Shown here: piece by piece, positions 45,394-55,600 of the stretch
Position numbering within the stretch: position 1 is the stretch's first letter
Layout of the letters: the number at the start of each line of letters is the position of its first letter
DNA from: Pseudomonadota bacterium
Lineage (GTDB): Bacteria > Pseudomonadota > Alphaproteobacteria > Rickettsiales > SXRF01
DNA: 64,000 bases
Direction: 5' to 3'
NCBI GenBank assembly: GCA_963205195.1
Contig: CAUJHR010000016.1
Coordinates: 1 to 64,000, forward strand
The notes under the pieces: generated by a model
Told to the model about the DNA's origin: nothing
Seen by the model: the letters and a program-made list of their open reading frames with translations, nothing else
The model's database searches: none
Position numbers and translations under genes: made by a program

Positions 45394-46383
45394 TTAGTCA
45401 ATTTTTTTGTTGGAATTTATTGGTATTATATAATTAGCAAATAAGATTGCGGCAAAGGTGATCAGCAACCCGCCAATAACATCAATTAAATAATGCCCTC
45501 CATCAAACGGCGCAGCAACAATCAATAAAACATTAAGTACGGTCATGAAAGCCCGCAAATATTTAACAGGGTGAAATGCCCATACCAGCATGATACCAAC
45601 CGCAGCATGGAAAGAAGGGAATGTCACAATACCACGGATAATTTTTGGAAGACTGTGCATAGTGCCATTGCGTAGCGCGAGCAAATGCTCCTCATGCACA
45701 CGTGGGGCTGTCGGCTGTATTCCCCATTCTGCAGGGTTTATATTAAAATGCACATAAAAACCAACTGCTGGAAAAACACATGCAAAAAACATAGTTGCCA
45801 GCAGCGTCACGAAGAATACAATCGCAAAACGCTGCAAATGAACTGTATTCCTGCTCATAACCAGGGCGCATATAGCAACTACTATAGAGTAAGACATAGA
45901 ACTGTAACCAATATCAAAAGCCAGTTGCAACCTTGGATACAGTGCAACAAATTTAACATAGCTGAACCAGTCAAAACCCATTAAGCTATCTATTTTAATC
46001 AATAGCTCGTCATTAAGCGGAAAATTCAAAGTAGCGCTGGAATAAAAAGTTACAGCAGTAAAAATACTCCCAAACAGGAATAAAGCCAGGTATTGTATTG
46101 CCATAAATACCGAATAAGCATCCTGAATCTTTGTTGCCAGTATTGAAAAAGACAAAACCTGCGCTGCCAGCAATAATTTAAGCGCAAAAATTATTTCACC
46201 AGGCGGCAATGAAAACTCCATCGAATTGGCGAAAGCAATTTCGCCAGCGAAAAGAAGCAATATACAACACCAGCTTATAACAAGTATCTTAAATGTTCCG
46301 GGGCGGTTATCATTAGCTTTGGCATCGTATGTATTAAGCAAGCTCTTGCAGTTTGCTTTTGCCTTATTAAATATGTCATTCAT
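45394..46383 (-). CDS. PAP2-superfamily membrane phosphatase
   Basis: 329 aa with about eight hydrophobic segments. The catalytic motifs GIVTFPSFHAAVG and GGHYLIDVIGG are those of the PAP2_3/inositol-phosphotransferase-like branch (PSFH instead of PSGH). Such proteins act on lipid phosphates at the outer face of the inner membrane; substrate unknown. Separated from hfq by 71 bp and from malonyl-CoA decarboxylase by 13 bp, so probably cotranscribed with the latter. Confidence 0.82.
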   Translation of the reverse strand: MNDIFNKAKANCKSLLNTYDAKANDNRPGTFKILVISWCCILLLFAGEIAFANSMEFSLPPGEIIFALKLLLAAQVLSFSILATKIQDAYSVFMAIQYLALFLFGSIFTAVTFYSSATLNFPLNDELLIKIDSLMGFDWFSYVKFVALYPRLQLAFDIGYSSMSYSIVVAICALVMSRNTVHLQRFAIVFFVTLLATMFFACVFPAVGFYVHFNINPAEWGIQPTAPRVHEEHLLALRNGTMHSLPKIIRGIVTFPSFHAAVGIMLVWAFHPVKYLRAFMTVLNVLLIVAAPFDGGHYLIDVIGGLLITFAAILFANYIIPINSNKKID

Positions 46384-46396
46384 TTATTATTATATC

Positions 46397-47785
46397 CTAT
46401 AACATATTTCTTACAGTTTTGCTGGCAGCAATTTTCCCATGCGTCATGAAATCTTCATGGTTCTCATCTATCTCTGAAAGCTTGTAATAATAATTCACCA
46501 TCAACCCGGCAGATTGTTTAATTCCCTTGGGAGAAGTATCACCAAGCCAATTCAGGCGCTCTAGTCGCGCACCATTGGAGAGATGAAAATTGCAAACAGG
46601 ATCTAGCGGTTTATCATTCTTTTTCGCTTCAATCAGGTAATGGCTGCAAAGTTTAAGCAAAACGGGCTTTAAAGCCGCCGCCGCCTTTTTATCCTTTATC
46701 CAGTCAGTATTCAACTGCGCTAATATTTCACGGTCACCTGCGCCTATTAATTTGCTTTTATTTTGGGCAAGCTCACTGTCAAGCCAGCTCCTAAAACCCG
46801 GTATCGGCGAAAGTGTTGCAAAAGTTTTTATATTTTTCATTTCCGATGTAAGGACATTAACCACCCGCTTTATAAGGAAGTTGCCAAAGCTTATTCCTAC
46901 AAGCCCTTTCTGGGCGTTGGATATAGAATAAAAAATAGCTGTGTCAGCTTTGTCAATATCCGTAACCGGGACTTTTTCATCAAGCAATTGCTGTATATTT
47001 CCACTCATTCCCTCAACAAGAGCGACATGCACAAAAATAAGCGGCTCCAATGGCATTTTATTATGGAAAAACGCGAATACCCTCCTGTCCGAATCCAGGC
47101 GGTTTTTCAGGTCGTCCCATGAAGCAACCCGGTGCACAGCTTCATATTCTATCAGCTTTTCAAGCAATACCGCCGGGGATTTCCATGTAATTTCTGCCAT
47201 ATCCAGCAGCCCGATATCGAACCACTCAAAAAGTATATGCTTTAGATCATATTCCAACCCCTTAAGGCTTACATCATCACCAACAATTTGCAAAAGGTCG
47301 GCGCGCATATTGATAAGGAATTTAAACCCATCAGGCAAAGCAGTGAATTGCCGCAAAATTATACTGCGCGGGGTAACCAGAACATCGCGCATTGCAATTT
47401 CCAGCCTTAGCTTTTCAGCATTATCGCTGGCCTTGGCATATTCCTTTGTAAGTGCTGCCAGATTTTTTTTATCCAGGGAAAATTCTTCGGCCAGAAGCTT
47501 CAGGAATTTTATGCGTCCGGCTTCATTCAGCTTAAGATAGGTGCGCCCCAGATCAGCAGTATGCGCCCGCGCAGTAACTTCCCCGCCTTTGCTGTCAAGG
47601 CAGCGGCGCATTTCATTCAGCAGCAGTTCTACATCTTCATTAGGCACAGACGGACGAATATCATGCTGCACGGCATGCCTTGCCATCACCTCCACCTCGC
47701 GCCATGCGCGCAGAACGCTGTCTACAGTACGCCTACGCAGGGCCGCAAGCCCAGTATAGGGCAAAATCTCGTTTTCATCTCTCAT
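46397..47785 (-). CDS. Malonyl-CoA decarboxylase
   Basis: About 462 aa from ATG 47785 (a TTG at 47791 is the alternative). Helical N-terminus, then a GNAT-like catalytic domain: PLIFVHVALVEGMSGNIQQL, FYSISNAQKGLVGISFGNFL, FATLSPIPGFRSWL and ARLERLNWLGDTSPKGIKQS. Converts malonyl-CoA to acetyl-CoA and CO2. No malonyl-CoA synthetase gene is adjacent. Confidence 0.92.
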   Translation of the reverse strand: MRDENEILPYTGLAALRRRTVDSVLRAWREVEVMARHAVQHDIRPSVPNEDVELLLNEMRRCLDSKGGEVTARAHTADLGRTYLKLNEAGRIKFLKLLAEEFSLDKKNLAALTKEYAKASDNAEKLRLEIAMRDVLVTPRSIILRQFTALPDGFKFLINMRADLLQIVGDDVSLKGLEYDLKHILFEWFDIGLLDMAEITWKSPAVLLEKLIEYEAVHRVASWDDLKNRLDSDRRVFAFFHNKMPLEPLIFVHVALVEGMSGNIQQLLDEKVPVTDIDKADTAIFYSISNAQKGLVGISFGNFLIKRVVNVLTSEMKNIKTFATLSPIPGFRSWLDSELAQNKSKLIGAGDREILAQLNTDWIKDKKAAAALKPVLLKLCSHYLIEAKKNDKPLDPVCNFHLSNGARLERLNWLGDTSPKGIKQSAGLMVNYYYKLSEIDENHEDFMTHGKIAASKTVRNML

Positions 47786-47809
47786 TATCAATAATCATAC
47801 TCAAAGTAG

Positions 47810-47907
47810 TTTGAGAATTGGCTAGGCAGCCGAGGTGAGCAGCACGGAGTTGTAGGCTTACTACACGAGTACTGCGAGTCCGATGGATAACAACGCCAAT
47901 TCTTAAA
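47810..47907. repeat. Long imperfect palindrome before argG
   Basis: Outer arms TTTGAGAATTGGC (47810-47822) and GCCAATTCTTAAA (47895-47907) pair over 13 bp with one G-T. Inside are further complementary stretches around CACGAGTACTGCGAG. The element sits between malonyl-CoA decarboxylase and argG and resembles a dispersed intergenic repeat rather than a simple terminator. Confidence 0.6.
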
Positions 47908-47991
47908 ATAAGAAGAGTATAGGCGTAATGCTTGCAACAGTTCAAGCATTGTTATATGGATTCCAGCAATCAAATTAAATTGGAGAAAATA

Positions 47992-49200
47992 ATGGCGCAG
48001 AAAATAAAAAAAGTGGTGCTGGCATATTCTGGGGGGCTTGATACCTCCATCATATTACGCTGGCTGCAAGAAGAGTATGGTTGCGAAGTGGTAACATTTA
48101 CTGCCGACCTTGGACAGGGCGAGGAAGTTGAACCCGCCCGCAAAAAAGCTGAAATGATGGGCGCAAAGCAGGTTTTTATTGAGGACCTGCGTGAGGAATT
48201 CGTACGCGATTACGTATTCCCAATGTTTCGCGCCAACACTCTTTACGAAGGCGTTTACCTGCTTGGAACATCCATCGCCCGCCCGCTTATCGCCAAGCGC
48301 CAGATAGAAATTGCTATAGAAACCGGGGCCGATGCCGTGGCACACGGCGCTACCGGCAAAGGCAACGATCAGGTGCGTTTCGAGCTTGGTTATTATGCGC
48401 TGAAACCCGACATTAAAGTTATCGCACCATGGCGCGAATGGGATCTGAGCAGCCGAACCAAACTAATCGAATATGCTGAAAAGCACCAGATACCAATTGC
48501 CAAGGATAAACGCGGCGAAGCCCCCTATTCCACCGATGCAAATCTTCTGCACATATCTTATGAAGGAAAAGTGCTTGAAAACCCTTATATAGCTCCAGAT
48601 GAGGATATGTTCATCCGTACAGTTTCCCCAGAAAATGCACCTGATAAAGCAACCTTTATAGAAGTGGAATTTGAAAAAGGTGATGCAGTTGCGATTGAAG
48701 GCATAAAAATGTCACCTGCCGCTTTACTCACCCAGCTTAACAAGCTTGGCGGGGAAAACGGCATTGGCCGCCTCGATCTGGTTGAAAACCGCTATGTGGG
48801 TATGAAATCACGCGGCATATACGAAACTCCCGGCGGGACAATACTCCTTGCAGCCCACCGCGGCATCGAAAGCCTCACACTTGACCGCGGCGCAGCGCAC
48901 CTGAAAGACGAGATAATGCCGCGCTATGCCGAGCTTATCTATAACGGCTACTGGTGGTCGCCTGAGCGCGAAATGTTACAGGCGCTGATCGACAAATCAC
49001 AGACCAACGTAAGCGGCACTGTAAAACTCAAGCTTTATAAAGGCAGCGTATCGGTTGTTGGCCGCAAATCGCCAAAATCGCTTTATAGCGAAAAACATGT
49101 GACCTTCGAGGATGACGCCGGAGCCTATGACCAGAAAGACGCCGCCGGGTTCATCAAACTGAACGCGCTAAGATTACGGCTGTTGAATAGGAATAAATAA
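47992..49200 (+). CDS. argG: Argininosuccinate synthase
   Basis: 402 aa from ATG 47992 with GGAG upstream; an in-frame upstream start at 47932 lies in leader [21 protein letters not shown] (ATP-binding), [13 protein letters not shown] and SPEREMLQ are canonical. Joins citrulline and aspartate in arginine synthesis. argH is not adjacent. Confidence 0.97.
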   Translation: MAQKIKKVVLAYSGGLDTSIILRWLQEEYGCEVVTFTADLGQGEEVEPARKKAEMMGAKQVFIEDLREEFVRDYVFPMFRANTLYEGVYLLGTSIARPLIAKRQIEIAIETGADAVAHGATGKGNDQVRFELGYYALKPDIKVIAPWREWDLSSRTKLIEYAEKHQIPIAKDKRGEAPYSTDANLLHISYEGKVLENPYIAPDEDMFIRTVSPENAPDKATFIEVEFEKGDAVAIEGIKMSPAALLTQLNKLGGENGIGRLDLVENRYVGMKSRGIYETPGGTILLAAHRGIESLTLDRGAAHLKDEIMPRYAELIYNGYWWSPEREMLQALIDKSQTNVSGTVKLKLYKGSVSVVGRKSPKSLYSEKHVTFEDDAGAYDQKDAAGFIKLNALRLRLLNRNK

Positions 49201-49227
49201 TAGTCATTGCGAACTAAGTACGTACTT

Positions 49228-49308
49228 GTCATCCCCGCGCAGGCGGGGATCTATCTATCCGCAAATACAATTGGTAGAAGAGATTCCTGCCTTCGCAGGA
49301 ATTACAAA
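49228..49308. repeat. Intergenic paired-palindrome element
   Basis: GTCATCCCCGCGCAGGCGGG hairpin (from 49228) followed by a second hairpin ATTCCTGC/GCAGGAAT (49283-49302) and a diverged end ATTACAAAG in place of ATGAC. Lies between argG and amt; same family as 34181, 53821 and 55342. Confidence 0.72.
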
Positions 49309-49372
49309 GTCACTCTTCCCAAAATTCGCTGGCGTGAGGCTAGCAGATTGTCCGCACCAGTAGAGTTTAAAA

Positions 49373-50737
49373 TTAATGCAGGCTCTCGCCGTGGATTGTA
49401 AGGTCAAGCCCCTCATCTTCAGTTCTTCTATCCACTCTCAGCCCAATAATAGTGTCTATAATTTTTAGTATTATAAAGGTCATTATTGAGCAGTATATAA
49501 TAGTTACGCCCACACCTTCACACTGGGCGAGGAACTGGCGGAAGCTGCCGTCTACTCCACCTATTTCCTTCACGGCAAATATTCCAGTGAGAAGAGCACC
49601 GATGATACCGCCAACGCAATGAACGCCAAAAACATCCAGTGAATCGTCAAAGTTAAATTTGAATTTCAGGCGGCAGGCGTAATAACAGCCAATTCCAGAG
49701 ATAGCACCAATTATAAGTGCGCCGCCAACCCCTACAAAACCACAAGCCGGGGTAATGGCAACCAGCCCTGCAACTGCGCCGGAGATGATACCTATAACGC
49801 TTGGCTTTTTATTGGTTTTCCACTCTATCGCCATCCATGAAAGCGAGGACATGGCAGCAGCAACCTGCGTGACCAGCATTGCCATGCCTGCGTTTCCGTT
49901 AGCAGCCACTGCGGACCCGGCATTGAACCCGAACCAGCCAACCCACAGCATTGATGCGCCTATAACGCTGAATACAATGTTATAAGGCGGTGCCATTTTG
50001 CGTGATTTAGCGTTAAAGCTTTTCTGGTTCTCAAGTATGATAGCGGCCATAAGTCCGGCTATACCCGCATTTATATGAACAACCGTGCCACCTGCATAAT
50101 CAAGCGTCGCGCCAAACCCCAGCAAGCCGTTATAGCCGTCAATACCAAGCCCGCCAAGCATTCCCTTAGGCCCCCATACCCAGTGCGCCACCGGCACATA
50201 AACCACAGTGAACCATGTAGCGATAAACACTAGTGCCGAGGATAATTTTATACGCGTTGCAACCGACCCGAAAATAAGCGCACAGGTTATTATCCCGAAT
50301 GTCATCTGGAACATGGCGAATACGCTTTCAGGAATAACGTCATGAAGGGTTGCCTTTTCTATTCCATCGAGAAGGAACTGGTCAAGTCCTCCTATAAGAC
50401 CATTATGCTCGGTAAATATCAGCGAATATCCATATACAACCCACAGCACCGAAACCAATGTGGCAGCAACAAAACTCTGCATAAGCGTTGCCAGAACGCT
50501 CTCCTTATGCACCATGCCGCCATAAAATAGCGCAAGGCCTGGAATAGTCATCATCAGGACCAGAATAGTTGAAACCAGCATCCATGCCGTATCTCCAGAA
50601 TTAAGAACCGGAGCTGAAGGCCCCGGCGGTAAAGATATCGGGATCGCTGGCACTTGCGCTAATGCAAAATCGCCAATGAACAGACAAAGTGCAAATAAGC
50701 AAACTACAAATAAGGAAGAGCTGATTGATTTTTTCAT
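49373..50737 (-). CDS. amt: Ammonium transporter
   Basis: 454 aa. A signal-like N-terminus ending in ALAQVPAIP is followed by 11 predicted membrane helices. Amt landmarks include DTAWMLVSTILVLMMTIPGLA, GGTVVHINAGIAGL with the first pore His, and DVFGVHCVGGIIGALLTGIF with the second. Moves ammonium inward. The usual PII gene glnK is not next to it. Confidence 0.95.
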   Translation of the reverse strand: MKKSISSSLFVVCLFALCLFIGDFALAQVPAIPISLPPGPSAPVLNSGDTAWMLVSTILVLMMTIPGLALFYGGMVHKESVLATLMQSFVAATLVSVLWVVYGYSLIFTEHNGLIGGLDQFLLDGIEKATLHDVIPESVFAMFQMTFGIITCALIFGSVATRIKLSSALVFIATWFTVVYVPVAHWVWGPKGMLGGLGIDGYNGLLGFGATLDYAGGTVVHINAGIAGLMAAIILENQKSFNAKSRKMAPPYNIVFSVIGASMLWVGWFGFNAGSAVAANGNAGMAMLVTQVAAAMSSLSWMAIEWKTNKKPSVIGIISGAVAGLVAITPACGFVGVGGALIIGAISGIGCYYACRLKFKFNFDDSLDVFGVHCVGGIIGALLTGIFAVKEIGGVDGSFRQFLAQCEGVGVTIIYCSIMTFIILKIIDTIIGLRVDRRTEDEGLDLTIHGESLH

Positions 50738-50817
50738 GATGTACCATCCTTGGATAGGTTTTTATAGGAATGGCAAAATTTATGCTGCTATGCAACATAA
50801 ATCTTAAAAAAATATGA

Positions 50818-51978
50818 CTATCCGAGCCGCCCAAATCCATTTTCAAGGTCAGCTATCAAGTCATCAGTGTTTTCAAGGCCTACATGGATACGCAGTACAT
50901 TACCTTCATGTTCCCACTTATTAGATGTACGGATTTTTTCGGGGTGGGTTGTTATAAGCAGGCTCTCAAATCCGCCCCAGCTATAGCCCATACCGAAATA
51001 TTCAAGTCCATCCATCATTGCAGCAAGGCTCTTATGCGGGTAATTTTTCTTGAGGATTATACTGAACAGACTGGCAGCGCCTGTAAAGTCACGCTTCCAT
51101 ATATCATGCCCCGGACTTCCCGGAAGTGCGGGATGTAAAACCTGCGCCACTTCTGGCCTTCCCTGCAGCCACCGTGCAACAGCAACACCGTTTTCATAGT
51201 GCTGCTTCATACGTACAGAAAGGGTACGCAAGCCACGCAATGCCAGATAACAATTATCCCCGCTTGGACACATCCCGAAATTGCGGAAGGTTAGCTGCAG
51301 CTTCTTAAAATGCTCTTCTTTACAGGAAATTACACCCATCATTACGTCTGAATGGCCATTTATATATTTGGTCGCTGAATGCACCGATATATCTATACCC
51401 AGCGCAAACGGATCGATATATATTGGTGTAGCCCATGTATTATCAGCAACCACGATCACACCTTTCGCATGCGCTGCCTTGCTTATAGCCGGTATATCCT
51501 GCATCTCGAAGGTAAGCGAACCAGGGCTTTCAACGAATACCACCTTGGTATTTTCACGTATCATCGCCGAAATTCCCGCGCCAATTTCAGGGTTATAATA
51601 AGTGGTTTCGATACCTAGCCTTTTTAGCTCATAATCACACAGGCGCCTTGTCGGTCCGTAAACACTATCCACCATAAGTAAATGGTCGCCCGAATTTAAA
51701 AAGGCGAACAGTGAAACTGCGATTGCCGAAAGCCCGGAAGCAGTAACTATGGAATGGTCAGCCCCTTCCAGTGCAGCTATAGCCTGCTCTAAAGCCTCGG
51801 TTGAAGGTGTACCAAACCTCCCATATGAAGGATGTGGTGATTGTCCAAGGTCGGCCTTTTCAAATTCCGCAAGGTTTGGGAATAAAATAGTGGATGCACG
51901 GTATGGCGGCACATTCACCGCCCCACGGTGTGTATCCGAGCCAGTTGCAGAAGTTGCAAGCAATGTTTCTTTTTTCAT
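50818..51978 (-). CDS. metC: Cystathionine beta-lyase
   Basis: 386 aa, PLP enzyme of the Cys/Met metabolism family: YGRFGTPSTEALEQAIAALE, SGLSAIAVSLFAFL, VVADNTWATP and the PLP lysine in SVHSATKYINGHSDV. It matches the alphaproteobacterial MetC type that cleaves cystathionine to homocysteine. Related gamma-lyases are less likely. Monocistronic. Confidence 0.92.
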   Translation of the reverse strand: MKKETLLATSATGSDTHRGAVNVPPYRASTILFPNLAEFEKADLGQSPHPSYGRFGTPSTEALEQAIAALEGADHSIVTASGLSAIAVSLFAFLNSGDHLLMVDSVYGPTRRLCDYELKRLGIETTYYNPEIGAGISAMIRENTKVVFVESPGSLTFEMQDIPAISKAAHAKGVIVVADNTWATPIYIDPFALGIDISVHSATKYINGHSDVMMGVISCKEEHFKKLQLTFRNFGMCPSGDNCYLALRGLRTLSVRMKQHYENGVAVARWLQGRPEVAQVLHPALPGSPGHDIWKRDFTGAASLFSIILKKNYPHKSLAAMMDGLEYFGMGYSWGGFESLLITTHPEKIRTSNKWEHEGNVLRIHVGLENTDDLIADLENGFGRLG

Positions 51979-52020
51979 GCTGGGACTTTAACCGTACCTA
52001 CGCACAACTGTCAACGGTTT

Positions 52021-52108
52021 GTCATCCTGCGACGAGCAATGCGAGAGCGCAGGATCTCGCAAATATTAGAATATCCTGTGCTGCCGCTAACGCGACCCAC
52101 AGGATGGC
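52021..52108. repeat. Intergenic palindromic element, CATCCTG type
   Basis: Begins GTCATCCTGCGACGAGCAAT, folds with GCGCAGGATC, and is followed by a second hairpin ATCCTGTG..CACAGGAT and GGCA. It lies between metC and the PAS gene. The single-hairpin insert at 54983-55013 in ileS shares its CATCCTG..CAGGATC ends. Confidence 0.68.
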
Positions 52109-52112
52109 AAAA

Positions 52113-52559
52113 TTAATATTCACGGTATGAAACTCCCGCAACAATGTGCGTAAGCCCAGCTTTTTCATTTCCAAAAGGCAATAAAATAGTACGGTATTTG
52201 ATAAATTTTCCACCTGGTGCAGGCATCTGGCCCATATCTTCTTGCGGTTCTTTAAGGTCAGATAATGAATTTATAGATTTAAGCCTTGGCGATATAATCG
52301 AATCAGGAAATTGCCTGTTACTCAAACTCATAGTCCTGCCCATAAGGTCTTTGCCGTATATTTTTATTATTTTATCGCCCATATATTCATATTTATAACC
52401 GGTGAAGTTGGGCTGTATGATAGACAGAACAAAGCATTGCTGCCAGATATCCTCGATAGAAGCTGGATTATTCTTTTTGAAATCCGGTAATAAATCGTCT
52501 TTTTTAACGCGTTTCCAGTAATCCACTAGTCTGTTCACCAGACGGTTATCATTCATCAT
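52113..52559 (-). CDS. PAS-domain protein (PAS_5 family)
   Basis: About 148 aa from ATG 52559; an upstream TTG at 52583 is less likely. The pattern LVDYWKRVKKDDLLPDFKKN, then VLSIIQPNFTGYKYEYMGDK and YGKDLMGRTMS matches the PAS_5 family, widespread in alphaproteobacteria. No output domain. Possible sensor or protein-interaction module of unknown role. Confidence 0.8.
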   Translation of the reverse strand: MMNDNRLVNRLVDYWKRVKKDDLLPDFKKNNPASIEDIWQQCFVLSIIQPNFTGYKYEYMGDKIIKIYGKDLMGRTMSLSNRQFPDSIISPRLKSINSLSDLKEPQEDMGQMPAPGGKFIKYRTILLPFGNEKAGLTHIVAGVSYREY

Positions 52560-52647
52560 AAATTGCGTTCTTCTATGTTGCAAGCCGAGGATAAAAACAT
52601 TACAAAGCGTAGTATCACAATGTAAATTAAAGGTTAAAATTATTAAG

Positions 52648-55600
52648 ATGGCTGAAAAAGAAGCAAAAAAACATTATCCCGATGCAAACCCGAATCCTGA
52701 TTTTCCGGCAATTGAGCAGGAAATCCTTGGGTTCTGGAAAGAAAACAAACTTTTTCAACAATCGGTTGATTCGCGCCCTGCCTTAGAAAATGGCACCAAC
52801 AATGAATTTATATTCTATGACGGCCCACCATTCGCTAACGGCCTGCCGCATTATGGACATCTGCTGACAGGCTTCGTAAAAGACGCGTTCTCCCGTTACC
52901 AGACCATGCTAGGAAAGCGCGTCGAGCGCCGCTTCGGTTGGGATTGCCACGGCCTGCCCGCTGAAATGGGCAGTGAAAAAGAGCTGGGCATCTCAGGCCG
53001 CGCCGCCATCCAGAATTTCGGCATAGACAAATTCAACGCGCACTGCCGCGAAAACGTAATGAAATACGCCCATGAATGGGAGAATTACGTCACTCGCCAA
53101 GCTCGCTGGGTGGATTTTAAAAATGATTATAAAACCATGGATATAAATTTCATGGAGTCGGTGCTGTGGGCATTCAAACAGCTCTATGATAAAGGGCTGG
53201 TATATGAATCATTCCGCGTAATGCCCTATAGCTGGGCTGCCGAAACCCCGCTTTCAAACTTCGAGACCAAGCTCGATAATTCCTACCGCGAGCGCGAGGA
53301 TAAGGCGATAACCGTGGCGTTTGAGTTGAAAGAACCACCTAAAGGTGCACCAAAAGCTGACAAATATTTCGTGCTGGCATGGACGACAACACCATGGACT
53401 TTACCTAGCAATTTGGCCTTGGCTGTGAATGCGGAGATGGAATACGGATGCACTTTAAAAGACAACAAGTGCTACTATTTTGCTATTAATGCGTCCCCAG
53501 CATTAGTAAAAGAGTTTGGCGTAGCAAATATAGAGGGCAATCGGTTTATTGTTCCCATAGAAAATGCTTTTAAGGGTGATAACTTAATCGGCCTCTCCTA
53601 CACCCCCCTCTTCCCTTATTTCAAAGATCATCCAGGCTCTTTCAAAATCATTGACGGTTCTGACTTCGTAACTGACGGTGACGGCACTGGCATAGTGCAT
53701 ATCGCCCCCGGCTTCGGCGAGGACGATCAACGAGTAGCGGAAAAAAATGGAATAAAAACCGTTGTTCCGGTTGACGGACAAGGAAAATATACCGATGAGA
53801 TTTTTGATATACCTCTCGTTCGTCATCCCCGCGAAGGCGGGGATCTAGAGCCGCAGAGTAAATCGCCTGAGATCCCCGCGCAAGGCGGGGATGACGTGTT
53901 GCGACTTCGCGGCCTAAATGTTATTTCGGATAAAAGAAAAGAAGCAGTTGATCCTTTTAATGAAAAGCAAATAGAAAAATATGGTCTGGCAAATTTAAGG
54001 ATTATTCAATATCTCAAAAAAAATTATCCTGATGGCACAAACCGTGTAATCAAAGAAGAAGAAATTCCACACAACTATCCGCATTGCTGGCGCACCGACC
54101 AGCCTCTTATCTACCGCGCCATGCCTAGCTGGTATGTTGAAGTCACCAAGTTTCGTGACCGCGCTGCCGAACTAAACCAGCAGATAAACTGGATACCAGA
54201 ACATATCCGCGATGGGCAAATGGGGCATATGCTGAGAACCGCGCCCGATTGGTCAATTTCGCGCAACCGCTTCTGGGGAACGCCTATCCCGGTGTGGCTA
54301 CGTCAGGATTCAGGTGCCAGGATTCAGGATTCAGGGATAAAAGTATTCGGTAGCATAGCCGAAATGGAAGATTTTTTTGATCTTGATGCTTGCTTAAATA
54401 AAAACCTGAATCCCGAATCCCGAATCCCGAATCCTAGAATCACCGACCTCCACCGTCCCTTCATAGACCAACTGACGATTGCTAAGGATGGCAGCCAGTG
54501 GAAGCGCGTTGAAGACGTATTCGATTGCTGGTTCGAGTCCGGCTCCATGCCTTTCGCGCTGGTACACTACCCGTTTGAAAATAAAAACTGGTTCGAACAG
54601 CATTTCCCCGCCGACTTCATCACCGAATATGTCGGCCAGACGCGCGGCTGGTTCAACACTCTTATAATGCTCTCTACTGCGCTTTTCGATAAGCCGCCGT
54701 TCATGAACTGCATTTGCCACGGCGTAGTGCTGGATGCCGAAACCGGCCTTAAATATTCCAAACGCCTAAAAAATTATAAAGACCCTCTGGAAACTATCAA
54801 CCAGTTTGGCGCCGATGCTCTGCGCTGGCTGATGCTGGCTTCTCCCGTGATGCGCGGGCAGGATTTGATGGTCGACCCGGAAGGCAAATTCATCCGTGAT
54901 GTCGTACGCCTCGCCATAAAACCCATCTGGAATGCCTATAATTTCTTCACGCTGTACGCTAATGCGGATGGAATCATAGCATCATCCTGTGAGTCGTCAG
55001 GTTGCACAGGATCTAACATAATGGACAGCTACATCCTCGCAAAGTGTGAAGAAGCGGTTACGCAGATAAAAAAATCACTGGATGCATACGACACCCCCGG
55101 CGCGTGTGAAGCTGTGTTGCAATTCTTCGATGCGCTGAATAATTGGTATATTCGCCGCAATAAGGAGCGGTTCTGGAAAAGCGAGCATGATGCCGACAAG
55201 CAGGCAGCTTATGATACGCTCTATACCGTACTGGTCACTATGTGCAAAGCCGCCGCCCCTCTCCTGCCGCTTACCACCGAAGAAATTTATAAAAACCTAA
55301 CCGGACAAGAGAGTGTGCATTTGGCCGAATTCCCAACCGCACGTCATCCCCGCGAACGCGGGGATCTAAAGCCACAAGGCAAGTCGAATGAGATGCCCGC
55401 GCAAGGCGGGCATGACGGATTGGTTAACGACATGGAGAAAGTTATGGCAATTTGTAACGCGGCGCTTTCCGTAAGAAGCAAAAGCAATATCAGAGTCCGT
55501 CAACCTCTAAGCAATTTAGACATAATAGTTGGACATCAAGATTTACAATCTCTTTTTGATAACAAGGATTTTATTACCTTGCGTAAAATTATTGAAGATG

